DNA of 64,000 nt from Pedobacter yulinensis (GCF_003029735.1 NZ_KZ686269.1:1054001-1118000); one strand, 5' to 3'; shown: positions 1 through 9,591, counted from the stretch's first letter. Numbers and translations: made by a program. The notes: generated by a model from the letters alone, not told the origin.

Positions 1-1
1 C

Positions 2-241
2 CGGGCGGAGGCCGCGTTTCCTGGAAGAATTTTCCAAGTTCTGTCGGTCATGGACTGGCAGTCGTTCAAAAAACAAAAAAAACTGGCTGGAAATATAATT
101 GCTAGAAATTTTCCCGTAAAAGCCGCCGAATTATCAAAGAAATACAACAAGGGCGCAGCAGATACAGACTTCTTGATTTTCACCACCAGCCACAGTGGCA
201 AATCCACCGTTATACAGGCGAAGATCGTGCAATACTATTAA
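2..241 (+). CDS. C-terminal fragment of a THUMP-like / SAM-dependent methyltransferase family protein (5' end outside window)
   Basis: The reading frame is open from the first bases of the window to a TAA at 239-241, so only the last 79 or so residues are visible. The tail contains RNFPVKAAELSKKY followed by a short beta-rich end (FLIFTT). This resembles the C-terminal THUMP-like domain of Bacteroidota class I SAM-dependent methyltransferases as I remember it; the methyltransferase core would lie upstream. The family call therefore rests on the tail alone and no catalytic motif is visible. The gene converges on the ClC gene with one base between the two stop codons and no terminator between them. 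Confidence 0.5.
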   Translation, partial: RAEAAFPGRIFQVLSVMDWQSFKKQKKLAGNIIARNFPVKAAELSKKYNKGAADTDFLIFTTSHSGKSTVIQAKIVQYY

Positions 242-242
242 T

Positions 243-2039
243 TTATGCCAGATAGTCTGCCTGTCTGGCCAGCAAAGCGCGGTACTTGTTAAATATCGCC
301 GTCTTGGACACAAAACCCAGGAAAACGCCCCTGCTGTCAACAACTGGCAACAGCCAGGCCTGTTCATTCTCCATGCCGGCCAGAACAGCCTGCAACTCGG
401 TATCGGGCGCAAGAACCTGCGGTGCGGGCTGCATCAACTCGCTGAATATTACGGGCTGCTCTGCATTATTTTTCAATACCTGCTGAAAGAGATCTTCTGC
501 ATAAACAAGCCCCAGGAATACGCGCTCTTCTGTGAGCACAGGGTAGATGTTATGCCTGGATTTGAAAAGCCCCGATAGCCTGCTGCGCACCTGTTCCTGT
601 GGTTCTACGGCACTGAAATCCTTTTCAATGAGGTATTTAAGTTTCATCATGCGCAGCACAGTCGTGTCTTTATCCTCGTGCGACATCAATTCCCCGGCAT
701 CTGCGAGTGGTTTTGCGTAAATAGAATGCTTCTGGTAACTGCGGCTGATGAGGTAAGAAATGGCAGTTGTGATCATCAAGGGCACCATCAAAATATATCC
801 ACCTGTAATCTCGGCTATGAGAAAAATGCCTGTGAGCGGCGCATGCATAATAGAGCCGAGCGCTGCCGCCATACCAGCTACGATAAAATTACCCACATTG
901 ACGTGGGCCAGACCGGTCAGGTTAATGGTATAGGCAAGTGTAAAACCCAGCAATCCGCCTATGATCAGGCTTGGCGCAAATGTACCTCCGTTACCGCCGG
1001 CGCCCAGGGTCACAAGCGTTGCAATGGATTTGGCAAAAACCGTTAACAGCGTGAATAGCAGTAAAACTGCAGGAAATTCATTATAAGACGAGAAAATGCT
1101 GTTGTTTATAACGGAATTGTAATCACCCAGCAATAGGTTTTTGATAGTTACATAGCCCTCGCCATACAGTGTCGGGAAAAGAAAAACCAGTGCTCCAAGG
1201 GCAAGTCCGCCTACAACAACTCTTCTGTAGGGACTTTTGATGCGGTAAAAAAATGATTTCACGGCCTGGTTGGCTTTGATAAAGTAGATCGAAAAGAGGC
1301 CGATCAAACAGGCCAGGATAACGTACCAGATGAGTGCCTTTGTTTCCCAGCCCTGGCTTACAATATAAAACAGCTGCTCGCTGTAAAACAGCCGGGCTAC
1401 CACTGAAGCCGTTGCCGACGCTAGCAATAGCGGAATGAAAACCGGTATGGTAAACTCAGGAAGAAGGATCTCTATGGCAAAGACAATACCGGCTATGGGG
1501 CTGTTGAATGCTCCGGCAATGGCGCCCGCAGCCCCACAGGCCAGCAGCAGAGTAACTTCCCGGTAAGATAAGCCAAGAAAGCGGCCGAGGTTTGACCCAA
1601 TTGACGACCCGCTGGTTACCACCGGCGCTTCAAGCCCGGTCGAACCGCCAAAACCGACGGTGACAGCTGCGGTAATGATCTGCGAATAGATGTTGTGAAA
1701 CTCAACACGGCTTGAGCGCCCCGAGATGCTGCGCAACAGCGGCGTCAGCCCGGTTTCAAACTTACCTTTCACAATAAAGCGACGCACATACAATACCGAC
1801 AAGAGGATACCAATGAAGGGAAACAACAGGTAGAGATAGTACTTGTATTGCCAGTGAAATCCGGTCTGCAAAAAGTCTTCAATATGATGCGTCAATGACT
1901 TCAGCAAGGCAGCGGCCAGGCCGGAGAGTATGCCAACTACGACGGCAGCAAAGACAAGGAAATTGCGGTTCGATATTTTCGTTTTGCGGTAGGAATTGAT
2001 CTTGTTTACCGCCCTGGTGAGACTTTCATACATGGGCAC
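243..2039 (-). CDS. ClC-family chloride channel/transporter with C-terminal CBS pair
   Basis: A 598-residue membrane protein moving chloride or another anion across the inner membrane. The signature region reads GLEAP at residues 135-139 (gating glutamate E137), followed by SSIGSNLGR and GAFNSPIAGIVFAIE, the conserved stretch after the usual GREGP motif. The third ClC motif is GGTFAP at 351-356. The first canonical motif (GSGIP) is not recognisable; ETGLTPLL sits at that place. Residues from about 455 to the end look like two CBS domains, which in this family regulate gating by binding nucleotides. The gene is downstream of the RluA-type gene (68-bp gap) and may be cotranscribed. M1 and M3 are both plausible starts. 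Confidence 0.93.
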   Translation of the reverse strand: MPMYESLTRAVNKINSYRKTKISNRNFLVFAAVVVGILSGLAAALLKSLTHHIEDFLQTGFHWQYKYYLYLLFPFIGILLSVLYVRRFIVKGKFETGLTPLLRSISGRSSRVEFHNIYSQIITAAVTVGFGGSTGLEAPVVTSGSSIGSNLGRFLGLSYREVTLLLACGAAGAIAGAFNSPIAGIVFAIEILLPEFTIPVFIPLLLASATASVVARLFYSEQLFYIVSQGWETKALIWYVILACLIGLFSIYFIKANQAVKSFFYRIKSPYRRVVVGGLALGALVFLFPTLYGEGYVTIKNLLLGDYNSVINNSIFSSYNEFPAVLLLFTLLTVFAKSIATLVTLGAGGNGGTFAPSLIIGGLLGFTLAYTINLTGLAHVNVGNFIVAGMAAALGSIMHAPLTGIFLIAEITGGYILMVPLMITTAISYLISRSYQKHSIYAKPLADAGELMSHEDKDTTVLRMMKLKYLIEKDFSAVEPQEQVRSRLSGLFKSRHNIYPVLTEERVFLGLVYAEDLFQQVLKNNAEQPVIFSELMQPAPQVLAPDTELQAVLAGMENEQAWLLPVVDSRGVFLGFVSKTAIFNKYRALLARQADYLA

Positions 2040-2107
2040 GACTTATGCAGTTGCCCAAAGGTAAGCCTTACCAGCCGGAAAACAAACGTGCTTGCGTACG
2101 GTTACTG

Positions 2108-2830
2108 CTAACTGTCGTATTTTTCAAGCAAGCTAAGCAGTACGGCAAAGTCCTTAGGGTATGGCGCTTCGACCAGGATTTCAGATTCATCCATTCCCTT
2201 AAATACGAGCGAGCGGGCATGAAGCGCAAAGCGTTTCATTATCGGTTGCTCTTCCTCTCCTTTGGCCAGGCGAAAACCGCGCTTAATCGCCGAAAGAAAA
2301 ACCGGTTTGCCTTTATACAATTCATCGCCGCAGATCGATGCTTTCTGCGTAGCGAGATGAATCCGGATCTGGTGCATGCGACCTGTAATTGGCTGGCAAT
2401 TAACCAGGGTATAGTGCTTGAAATAGGTTAGCGAATTGAAGATGGTCTCGGCGCGTTTACCTTCCTTCCTGTCAATAGAAACATTTTTGTTGCCTGCGTT
2501 CAAAATGGGAAGGTCTACCAGCAAGTCTGTGAAAATCACGTGGCCGTTTACAATGGCATGGTAGTTCTTCGTCACTTTACGCCGTTCAAATTGCATGGAA
2601 GCAGAGCGGTAGGCATCGGGTGTTTTAGCAATAAGCAGGCAACCTGACGTTTCCTTGTCCAACCGGTGACAGACCTGGGCATCCGGGCTGTACTGCCTGG
2701 CCAGACGCAGCATATTCAAATCACCAGGCGCGTTTCGCTCATCGAGTGAGGCAATAAAGGGCGGTTTGTTAACGACAACATAATCATCGTTTTCAAACAG
2801 GACCATCGATTTAAAGGCGGGTATTTTCAC
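2108..2830 (-). CDS. RluA-family RNA pseudouridine synthase
   Basis: A 240-residue cytoplasmic enzyme that isomerises uridine to pseudouridine in rRNA or tRNA. The family signature HRLDKETSG lies at residues 55-63, with D58 the expected catalytic aspartate; GRMHQIRIHL is the second conserved block. There is no N-terminal S4 RNA-binding domain, since the protein begins directly with the catalytic fold, so it resembles the short RluA/TruC-like members rather than RluC or RluD. The exact RNA target cannot be read from sequence. It lies between the response regulator gene (90-bp gap) and the ClC gene on the same strand. Confidence 0.93.
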   Translation of the reverse strand: MKIPAFKSMVLFENDDYVVVNKPPFIASLDERNAPGDLNMLRLARQYSPDAQVCHRLDKETSGCLLIAKTPDAYRSASMQFERRKVTKNYHAIVNGHVIFTDLLVDLPILNAGNKNVSIDRKEGKRAETIFNSLTYFKHYTLVNCQPITGRMHQIRIHLATQKASICGDELYKGKPVFLSAIKRGFRLAKGEEEQPIMKRFALHARSLVFKGMDESEILVEAPYPKDFAVLLSLLEKYDS

Positions 2831-2920
2831 AATTCAGTATAAAGTGCAAAAATACGATTTCCCAGGCACCGGACCTACCTGATATTCATTATTTATAAGC
2901 AGGTTGCTAACGAAGTGCCC

Positions 2921-3610
2921 TTAACTTAATTCAAACTTATAGCCAACGCCTTTTACGGTAGAAACATAATGCTCGCCCAGCTTTTCGCGCAATTTGCGGA
3001 TGTGGACATCGATGGTGCGGTTGGTCACGACAACAGAATCTTCCCAAATGTTCTTCAGGATCGCTTCACGTGTATAAACCTTGCCGGGTTTCGAGGCCAG
3101 CAGATAAAGAAGTTCAAATTCTTTCTTCGCGAGTACAACCTTTTTACTGTCCTGGAACACGAGGTAAGATTCCCGGTCAATGACGAGGTCGCCTACTTCG
3201 ACTTTGTTTTCAGACACCTCATCAGTGCTTGAATTACGTCTCAGAATCGCATTGATCCGGCTAACAAGTGCCCGCGGTTTGATCGGTTTGGCTATGTAAT
3301 CGTCTGCACCTACATTAAATCCGGCAATTTCAGAATATTCCTCGCTGCGAGCCGTAAGAAATACCATGAAAGTATTTTTAAATTCCGGAATACCCCTCAT
3401 GATCCGGCAGGCCTCTATCCCATCCATTTTTGGCATCATGATGTCAAGGATAATCAGGTCGGGCTGAACTTTTTTCGCTACGGAAATTCCTTCCTGGCCA
3501 TTGGGTGCCAGGAATACCTGGTATCCTTCCTTTTTCAGATTGTATTCGATCAGTTCAAGGATATCCGGTTCATCGTCTACTACCAGGATCTTTTGCTTGG
3601 CATTACTCAT
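2921..3610 (-). CDS. OmpR/PhoB-type response regulator
   Basis: A 229-residue two-component response regulator. The receiver domain (about 5-122) has the acidic pair D12/D13, the phosphoacceptor D56 in LIILDIMMP and the conserved K108 in IAKP. A winged-helix DNA-binding domain follows (about 133-227), ending in RKLREKLGEHYVSTVKGVGYKF, typical of the OmpR/PhoB subfamily. No histidine kinase gene is adjacent, so it is an orphan regulator within this window; its partner must be encoded elsewhere. It could be the PhoB/PhoP-type regulator of Bacteroidota, but nothing here shows the signal. Confidence 0.94.
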   Translation of the reverse strand: MSNAKQKILVVDDEPDILELIEYNLKKEGYQVFLAPNGQEGISVAKKVQPDLIILDIMMPKMDGIEACRIMRGIPEFKNTFMVFLTARSEEYSEIAGFNVGADDYIAKPIKPRALVSRINAILRRNSSTDEVSENKVEVGDLVIDRESYLVFQDSKKVVLAKKEFELLYLLASKPGKVYTREAILKNIWEDSVVVTNRTIDVHIRKLREKLGEHYVSTVKGVGYKFELS

Positions 3611-3711
3611 GTCTTAAAGTTTGTTACGAAAGTATGCACTCAGATCCATTGTAAGGTTAATGCAAGGTTAATAAATCGTTAAGAGGCAACATGCCATTAA
3701 CAATCAGTTTC

Positions 3712-4815
3712 TTATAACGTTTTGGCTAAGAAGGCTTCAAGATCGTCACCCCGCAGGTTTTTAGCAACGATCTTGCCTGAAGGATCGACCAGAAAAGATG
3801 TAGGAATAGCCTGTACGCGGTACTTTTCGACTGTCGGGCCGTTGAAATCCATTAATTCGCCGGCATGAGTCCAGGTCAGTCCGTCTGCAGCAATGGCCTG
3901 TTTCCAGGCTGCAGGGTCAGTATCCAGTGAGACGCCTAAAATCGTGAAATTCTTTGTGCTGTACTTCTTAAACACCCGTACAATATTCGGATTTTCCTGC
4001 CTGCATGGCTGGCACCAGGATGCCCAGAAGTCGATCAGCACATATTTACCCTTAAAATCAGCAAGATTTACAGGCTTGTTGTCTATGCTTTTGAGGGTAA
4101 ATGCAGGTGCGAGCTGTCCCACTGATACCGTTTTCAGATCGGCCATTTGCTTAACGAACTTATCGACGGCAGCATTTCCAGCCACTCTGCCTTTGATGGC
4201 GTCAGAAAAGGCGATCAATTCCTGCTCATATTCGATCGGACTTAGCGTATTTGCCGCATAAAAACCCGCAAGGTTATCTTTGTTGTCATTCGCAAATTTT
4301 AAGGTCGCAGCATCAGCAGCAGATTTAATCGCATTGTATTCGGGTTGTATTTTTTCATAGATCGCCGAGCGCTGCGCAGGATTGGCCGAAACTTCAGCCT
4401 CAAAACGCTGCTGAATTGCTCCAAGCTTTTTCCCGAAATCGCCACGTAATTTGTTGAATTCAGTAAGTTTATCGGTTTCCTCCCCCCCTTCAATCTTGTA
4501 ATTTTGCTGGGGATCGGTCAGGTCGGCGTCGAGTGTGATCTTGTCCCCGTTCCTGGCGATCAGCATGTACTCGGAGTTTCCGCTGCCCACGCGGTAAAAA
4601 TCGGCGCCCGTAGCCTTGCGCTCAAACTTAAATTCACCACCGGCAGAAAGTACGGTAGAATCTACCGGTATCATCTGGCCGTTGTTCAGGCCATAGAGAA
4701 AAACTTTCGTGTTCTCGCCCGGATTTTTAAATGTTCCAGAAATTGTAAAACTGTCTGAAGGACCGCAGGCAGCCAGGGCGGCGGCGGCGAACAGCAATGC
4801 ATATAATTTTTTCAC
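3712..4815 (-). CDS. TlpA-family thiol-disulfide lipoprotein with DUF4369-like N-terminus
   Basis: A 367-residue secreted lipoprotein. The signal peptide ends in the lipobox LAAC with C17 as the lipidated cysteine. Residues about 22-115 match the beta-rich DUF4369-type domain common in Bacteroidota; a helical linker follows, then a thioredoxin fold from about 232. The active site is WCQPC with C268 and C271. Such proteins act in the periplasm, usually reducing disulfides for cytochrome maturation or oxidative-stress defence. The gene starts 6 bp after the gatB stop, so the two are almost certainly cotranscribed, though there is no evident functional link. Confidence 0.93.
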   Translation of the reverse strand: MKKLYALLFAAAALAACGPSDSFTISGTFKNPGENTKVFLYGLNNGQMIPVDSTVLSAGGEFKFERKATGADFYRVGSGNSEYMLIARNGDKITLDADLTDPQQNYKIEGGEETDKLTEFNKLRGDFGKKLGAIQQRFEAEVSANPAQRSAIYEKIQPEYNAIKSAADAATLKFANDNKDNLAGFYAANTLSPIEYEQELIAFSDAIKGRVAGNAAVDKFVKQMADLKTVSVGQLAPAFTLKSIDNKPVNLADFKGKYVLIDFWASWCQPCRQENPNIVRVFKKYSTKNFTILGVSLDTDPAAWKQAIAADGLTWTHAGELMDFNGPTVEKYRVQAIPTSFLVDPSGKIVAKNLRGDDLEAFLAKTL

Positions 4816-4821
4816 GTGTCG

Positions 4822-6285
4822 TTACTTAAGTTTTGATATTATTTTTTCGTTGACCGTTTTCGGGTCAGCCTTGCCTTTGGCAAGTTTCATCACCTCGCCT
4901 ACGAACAGACCGAGTACACCTTTCTTCCCTTTTTTGAACGACTCGACCTGGGCCGGAAACTTCTCAAAGACGGCAGCGATAAAAGATTCAAGTTCATCGC
5001 TGTCTTCAACAATCAGCAGGTTCATCTGCTCGGCCAGCATTGCGGGATCGTGATCGGGAGCTTCGGCCATTGCAGGAAGTAGTTTCTGAACAGCCAGGTT
5101 CTGCGTAACCTTTTTCGACTCGACCAGGCTGATAACGGCCGCCAGTCTTGCCGGACGAACTGCAAACGTATTAAAGTCTGCCTCGCGGTCATTCAAAATA
5201 CTTTTAACAGGCCCAAGCATCCAGTTAGCAAGGATCTTCGGCTGCTGCACCAGATCTGCGCCTTCCAGGAAATAACCGTACTGGTCTGCATCGCGAGCAA
5301 TGATCAACGCATCGGCAGCAGCAAGTCCGTATTTCTGCTGAAGACCGGCAGCGAGTTCTTCAGGCATCGCCGGCATTGCAGCCCTGATCTCCGCCAGCCA
5401 GGCATCCGATATGTATACAGGCTGCAGGTCGGGATCTGCAAAGTAACGGTAATCATTGGCCTCTTCCTTTTCGCGCATGGGCGAGGTAGTGCCCGCCTCA
5501 GCGTCAAAATTCAGCGTGCTCTGAATAACCGAACCGCCCGAACGGATAAGCCGTTCCTGCCGGGAAAATTCATGTTGAATGGCTCTCCTGACATTCCGGA
5601 TCGAGTTGAGGTTCTTCACCTCGCAGCGGGTGCCAAATGTTTTTTCGCCCTGCGGCCGGATGGAGATGTTGGCGTCGCAACGCAGGCTTCCCTCTTCCAT
5701 GTTACCGTCGCTCACGTCCAGATGGCGCACCAGTTTCCTGATCTCCGAAAACAGTGCCGCAGCCTCCTCTGCCGAACGGATATCAGGCTCAGTCACAATT
5801 TCTATGAGCGGAACGCCTGCACGATTCAGGTCAATGTAAGAAAACTTGTCGTCCTGGTCATGAATACTCTTACCTGCATCTTCTTCCAGGTGAATGCGGT
5901 TAATTCCGATCCTGCTGGTGCTTCCATCTTTGAGCGTCACATCAAGATAGCCCTTCCCGCAGATGGGCATGCGGTCTTGCGTAATCTGGTAACCCTTGGG
6001 CAGGTCAGCGTAAAAGTAATTTTTACGGTCAAAAAAATTATGCTGGTTGACCTGGCAGTTCAGGGCCAGCCCCATCCTGATGGCTTTGGCAACAACTTCC
6101 CGGTTTAATTTCGGCAATGCGCCTGGCAAAGCCAAAGATACAGGCGAAATGTGTTCGTTAGGTCCGGCGCCGTAAGCTGCACTATCAGAACAAAATATTT
6201 TGCTTTTGGTATTGAGTTGAACGTGGATTTCAAGTCCTGAAACCAGCTCAAATTCGGTTGTATCAATTTCGTGATCTGTATGCAT
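4822..6285 (-). CDS. gatB: Asp-tRNA(Asn)/Glu-tRNA(Gln) amidotransferase subunit B
   Basis: A 487-residue protein of normal GatB length. It begins with the conserved ELVSGLEIHVQLNTKSKIFC block, has YADLPKGYQITQ and the DFNRAGVPL-like IDLNRAGVPLIEIVTEPD, and ends with the GatB/YqeY tRNA-binding tail (GEVMKLAKGKADPKTVNEKI). In the GatCAB complex it activates and amidates misacylated Glu-tRNA(Gln) or Asp-tRNA(Asn) using ammonia from GatA. gatC lies about 30 kb away and gatA is not in the window, so the complex is encoded at dispersed loci. A TATATTTG promoter element lies upstream at 6330-6337. Confidence 0.98.
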   Translation of the reverse strand: MHTDHEIDTTEFELVSGLEIHVQLNTKSKIFCSDSAAYGAGPNEHISPVSLALPGALPKLNREVVAKAIRMGLALNCQVNQHNFFDRKNYFYADLPKGYQITQDRMPICGKGYLDVTLKDGSTSRIGINRIHLEEDAGKSIHDQDDKFSYIDLNRAGVPLIEIVTEPDIRSAEEAAALFSEIRKLVRHLDVSDGNMEEGSLRCDANISIRPQGEKTFGTRCEVKNLNSIRNVRRAIQHEFSRQERLIRSGGSVIQSTLNFDAEAGTTSPMREKEEANDYRYFADPDLQPVYISDAWLAEIRAAMPAMPEELAAGLQQKYGLAAADALIIARDADQYGYFLEGADLVQQPKILANWMLGPVKSILNDREADFNTFAVRPARLAAVISLVESKKVTQNLAVQKLLPAMAEAPDHDPAMLAEQMNLLIVEDSDELESFIAAVFEKFPAQVESFKKGKKGVLGLFVGEVMKLAKGKADPKTVNEKIISKLK

Positions 6286-6329
6286 TTACAGGCAGTATCT
6301 ATATTAAAAACGAAGGGAGACCGTTTTTA

Positions 6330-6337
6330 CAAATATA
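6330..6337 (-). promoter_or_regulatory. putative -7 element for gatB
   Basis: On the minus strand this reads TATATTTG, an exact match to the Bacteroidota -7 consensus TAnnTTTG, 45 bp upstream of the gatB start. No clear TTTG -33 element is seen at the expected spacing. Confidence 0.5.
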
Positions 6338-6432
6338 ACCAAATTCGGCTATCCCCGGTTAAGTTATGCGTATTTTGACCGATTGGCATGAATTTGGGAA
6401 AGGTTTTATACGTACACACAAATGCATTTATT

Positions 6433-6924
6433 ATGAAAAAATTATGGGTAATGCTGTTGATCGGACTGGGTTCCCTGGCCAGCAGCGAAGTACATGCGCA
6501 AGTCAGCATCAACGTGAACATCGGTACAGCGCCGACCTGGCTTCCGGCAGGATACAACCGGGTCAATTACTACTACCTTCCAGACATTGACACGTACTAT
6601 TATGTGCCCAAGCGCCAGTATGTGTACATGAATCGCGGGCACTGGGTGCGCTCACACTACGTTCCGGCACGTCACAGAGGCTACAATTTCCACAGGGCCC
6701 GAAAGGTCGTATACCACGGAAATCCCTACAACAGTTATCGCACGCAGAAAGTATATTACAAGAGTTACAAACATCCTAAACACTACCGAAGCAGCCACAG
6801 CGGGTATTACGGGCGAAGTTCACGCGAATATTACAGACACTCAAAAACATATTATCGCAGCAGTGGCCGAGATCATGGCCGGGCTTATAAACGTGGCCCG
6901 CATATGGATAGGATTATCCGATAA
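6433..6924 (+). CDS. small secreted Tyr/His/Arg-rich protein, function unknown
   Basis: A 163-residue protein starting at the ATG at 6433. An in-frame ATG at 6388 would add 15 residues in front of the signal peptide and is less likely. MKKLWVMLLIGLG...VHA is a cleavable signal peptide. The mature part begins QVSINVNIGTAPTWLPAGY and contains YYYLPDIDTYYYVP, a pattern I recognise from uncharacterised Bacteroidota proteins. The C-terminal half is dominated by Tyr, His, Arg, Ser and Lys (for example HPKHYRSSHSGYYGRSSREY) and is very basic, suggesting a surface or periplasmic protein binding polyanions or metal. It is divergent from gatB and convergent with alaS. No function is assigned. Confidence 0.85.
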   Translation: MKKLWVMLLIGLGSLASSEVHAQVSINVNIGTAPTWLPAGYNRVNYYYLPDIDTYYYVPKRQYVYMNRGHWVRSHYVPARHRGYNFHRARKVVYHGNPYNSYRTQKVYYKSYKHPKHYRSSHSGYYGRSSREYYRHSKTYYRSSGRDHGRAYKRGPHMDRIIR

Positions 6925-6942
6925 CCATATATAACTAAGTAA

Positions 6943-6975
6943 AAAGGCCTTTCAGTCATTGAAAGGCCTTTCTTT
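6943..6975. terminator. bidirectional Rho-independent terminator
   Basis: A perfect 12-bp stem (6943-6954 with 6960-6971, AAAGGCCTTTCA) closes a 5-nt loop. It is flanked by A-rich sequence on the left and T-rich sequence on the right. It lies between the convergent Tyr/His-rich gene and alaS and can serve both. Confidence 0.9.
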
Positions 6976-9591
6976 TTAGCTGATCAGACGCTCTGCAATT
7001 GCCGGAACCAATGCCAGTCCTTCGGACTTTTTGCCGCCGGCCGTAGCAAAAAACGGCTGGCCGCCACCACCACCCTGAATTTCTTTTGCCAGCTCACGAA
7101 CCATGGCAGAAGCGTTCAGGCCGCGTTCCTGAACTACGTTATCAGATAACAGTACAGTGATGCCTGGCTTGCCATCAATCAGGCTGGTCAATACCAGGAC
7201 CAGGTGAGGCACCATGTCCTTTACAGCATATGCAAGATTCTTAACAGCATCAGCACTGGGCAGATCGACAGCGAAAGTAATCAGGTTCAGTCCGTTAACA
7301 ATGCGTACAGCCGCTGCCACTTCGGTCTTCATGCCGGCGGCCCGCTCCATTAAATGTTTTTCCATTTCACGACGCAGCCGGTTGTTCTCATCCAAAAGGG
7401 TATGAACTGCAGCGGGCAGGTCTTTGGCTCCTTTAAGCAGGGATTTCAGGGCCTGGATCTGCGTGTTTTGGCCTAAAATAAACTCCTGGGCACGGTCGGC
7501 AGTAATGGCTTCAATTCTGCGAACACCTGCTGCGACTGCACTTTCAGCCACGATTTTTACAAAACCGATCTGTCCCGTTGCCCTGACATGCGTACCGCCG
7601 CACAGCTCTTTCGAGAAATGATCATCGAATGTGATGATCCGAACAAAATCACCATATTTTTCACCGAACAAGGCCGTGACCCCGCTGTCAAGCGCTTGCT
7701 GATAGGGCACGTTTCGCGCTTCTACCAACGGGATGTTTTCGCGCACTCTGGCGTTGACGATCTGTTCAATCTGAAGTAGCTCTTCATCGGTAATTTTTGC
7801 AAAATGAGAGAAGTCAAAACGCAGATAATCTGCATTAACCAGCGACCCTTTCTGATTTACGTGACCACCCAGGACCTGTTTCAAGGCTGCATGAAGCAGG
7901 TGCGTAGCAGAGTGGTTGTTTTCTGTAAGACGGCGCCTGTCTTCATCAACAACCGCCCAGAATTTCCCTTCAAGTGTTTCAGGAAGGGTTTCTGTGATAT
8001 GTATGGTAAGTCCGTTCTCTTTGCGCGTGTCGATGACATCTACATAAAACAGCCGGCTGTGATCTTCGAGCCTGCCTGTATCGCCAACCTGGCCGCCGCT
8101 TTCTGCGTAAAACGGCGTTTCGCGCAGTACAAGATGGTACTGATCTTTCCCTTTGCTGTTAACTTTACGGTATTTCACGATTTCCGTTTCGATTTCGAGC
8201 TCATCGTAGCCAACAAAGGTGCTTTCTTCGAGCGGCGAAAGTACGATCCAGTCGCCGGCATCTATAGCCGTAGCTGCCCTTGAACGGTCTTTCTGTTGCG
8301 TCAGTGCAGCCTGGAAACCATCCATATCGACGTTGAGCCCTTTCTCCCTGGCCATTAATTCGGTCAGATCAATAGGAAAGCCGAAAGTATCATACAGTTC
8401 AAAAGCGAAAGCGCCTGTAATTACACCGCCCTCGGCGGAATAGCGCTCAAAGCGCTGAATTCCGGTGGCCAGCGTACGAAGAAAAGATTGCTCCTCTTCA
8501 AGAATGACCTTCTGAACAAAATCCCGCTGGGCGGAAAGTTCGTCAAATACCCCTGCAAACTGGTCTGCAAGGACCGGCACCAGTCGGTTCAGAAATGGCT
8601 CTTTCAGCGAAAGAAAAGTATAGGCATAACGAACCGCTCTGCGTAAAATACGCCTGATCACGTAGCCAGCCTTGTTGTTTGATGGCAACTGCCCGTCAGC
8701 AATCACAAACGAAATGGCACGTACGTGGTCTGCCATGACACGCATGGCGATGTCTTTTTGCTCATCAGCACCGTAGGCAATACCTGAATGCGATGCAATA
8801 AACTCAATAAGCGGCTGGAACACGTCTGTGTCGTAGTTCGAAGATTTTCGCTGCAACACCCGAACCAAGCGTTCGAAACCCATTCCCGTATCAACGTGTT
8901 TGGAAGGTAGATCTTGTAAACTGCCGTCTTTCAGCCTGTTGTACTGCATAAAGACATTATTCCATATTTCAATTACCTGCGGGTGATCCGCATTTACAAG
9001 CGCCGCTCCCGGCGTCTCGCTTCGTTCCTCGTCACTCCGGCAATCTACATGGATCTCTGAACAGGAGCCGCAGGGTCCGGTCTCACCCATCTCCCAAAAG
9101 TTATCCTTCTTATTTCCTTCAAGTATACGTTCTGCCGGAACAAACTCCTTCCATATCTGATAGGCTTCCTCATCCCTGGGCAGGCCTTCACGCTCATCGC
9201 CCTGAAAAATCGTAACATACAGCCGGTCTTTCGGTATCTGGTAAACCTCAGTAAGCAATTCCCAGCTCCAGGATATGGCCTCCTTTTTAAAATAATCGCC
9301 AAAACTCCAGTTACCAAGCATTTCAAACATCGTGTGGTGGTAGGTATCGATGCCCACCTCCTCAAGATCGTTGTGTTTCCCAGAAACCCGGAGACAGCGC
9401 TGGGTATCGGCAACCCGGTTAAAGCTGGCAGGTTTTTCACCCAGAAAAATTTCCTTGAACTGGTTCATGCCTGCATTCGTAAACATCAGCGTCGGATCGT
9501 TTTTAACTACGATCGGTGCTGAACTTACAATGCGATGTTGTTTAAGTTCGAAAAAATTAAGGAACGCCTGCCTGATCTCTTTTGCTGTCAT
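6976..9591 (-). CDS. alaS: alanyl-tRNA synthetase
   Basis: An 871-residue enzyme of full length that charges tRNA(Ala) with alanine in the cytoplasm. The N-terminal class II catalytic core (about 1-240) begins with the typical MTAKEIRQAFLNFFE and includes MFTNAGMNQFK. The editing domain carries the zinc ligands HSATH (H560, H564) and CGGTH (C664, H668), which remove mischarged Ser and Gly. The C-terminal oligomerisation/C-Ala domain follows and ends with GGGGGQPFFATAGG. The gene is divergent from the MerR regulator gene and ends at the shared terminator downstream. Confidence 0.99.
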   Translation of the reverse strand: MTAKEIRQAFLNFFELKQHRIVSSAPIVVKNDPTLMFTNAGMNQFKEIFLGEKPASFNRVADTQRCLRVSGKHNDLEEVGIDTYHHTMFEMLGNWSFGDYFKKEAISWSWELLTEVYQIPKDRLYVTIFQGDEREGLPRDEEAYQIWKEFVPAERILEGNKKDNFWEMGETGPCGSCSEIHVDCRSDEERSETPGAALVNADHPQVIEIWNNVFMQYNRLKDGSLQDLPSKHVDTGMGFERLVRVLQRKSSNYDTDVFQPLIEFIASHSGIAYGADEQKDIAMRVMADHVRAISFVIADGQLPSNNKAGYVIRRILRRAVRYAYTFLSLKEPFLNRLVPVLADQFAGVFDELSAQRDFVQKVILEEEQSFLRTLATGIQRFERYSAEGGVITGAFAFELYDTFGFPIDLTELMAREKGLNVDMDGFQAALTQQKDRSRAATAIDAGDWIVLSPLEESTFVGYDELEIETEIVKYRKVNSKGKDQYHLVLRETPFYAESGGQVGDTGRLEDHSRLFYVDVIDTRKENGLTIHITETLPETLEGKFWAVVDEDRRRLTENNHSATHLLHAALKQVLGGHVNQKGSLVNADYLRFDFSHFAKITDEELLQIEQIVNARVRENIPLVEARNVPYQQALDSGVTALFGEKYGDFVRIITFDDHFSKELCGGTHVRATGQIGFVKIVAESAVAAGVRRIEAITADRAQEFILGQNTQIQALKSLLKGAKDLPAAVHTLLDENNRLRREMEKHLMERAAGMKTEVAAAVRIVNGLNLITFAVDLPSADAVKNLAYAVKDMVPHLVLVLTSLIDGKPGITVLLSDNVVQERGLNASAMVRELAKEIQGGGGGQPFFATAGGKKSEGLALVPAIAERLIS

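Noticed and set aside
5572..6108. Plus-strand open frame inside gatB
   Set aside because: Antisense shadow; gatB is unambiguous.
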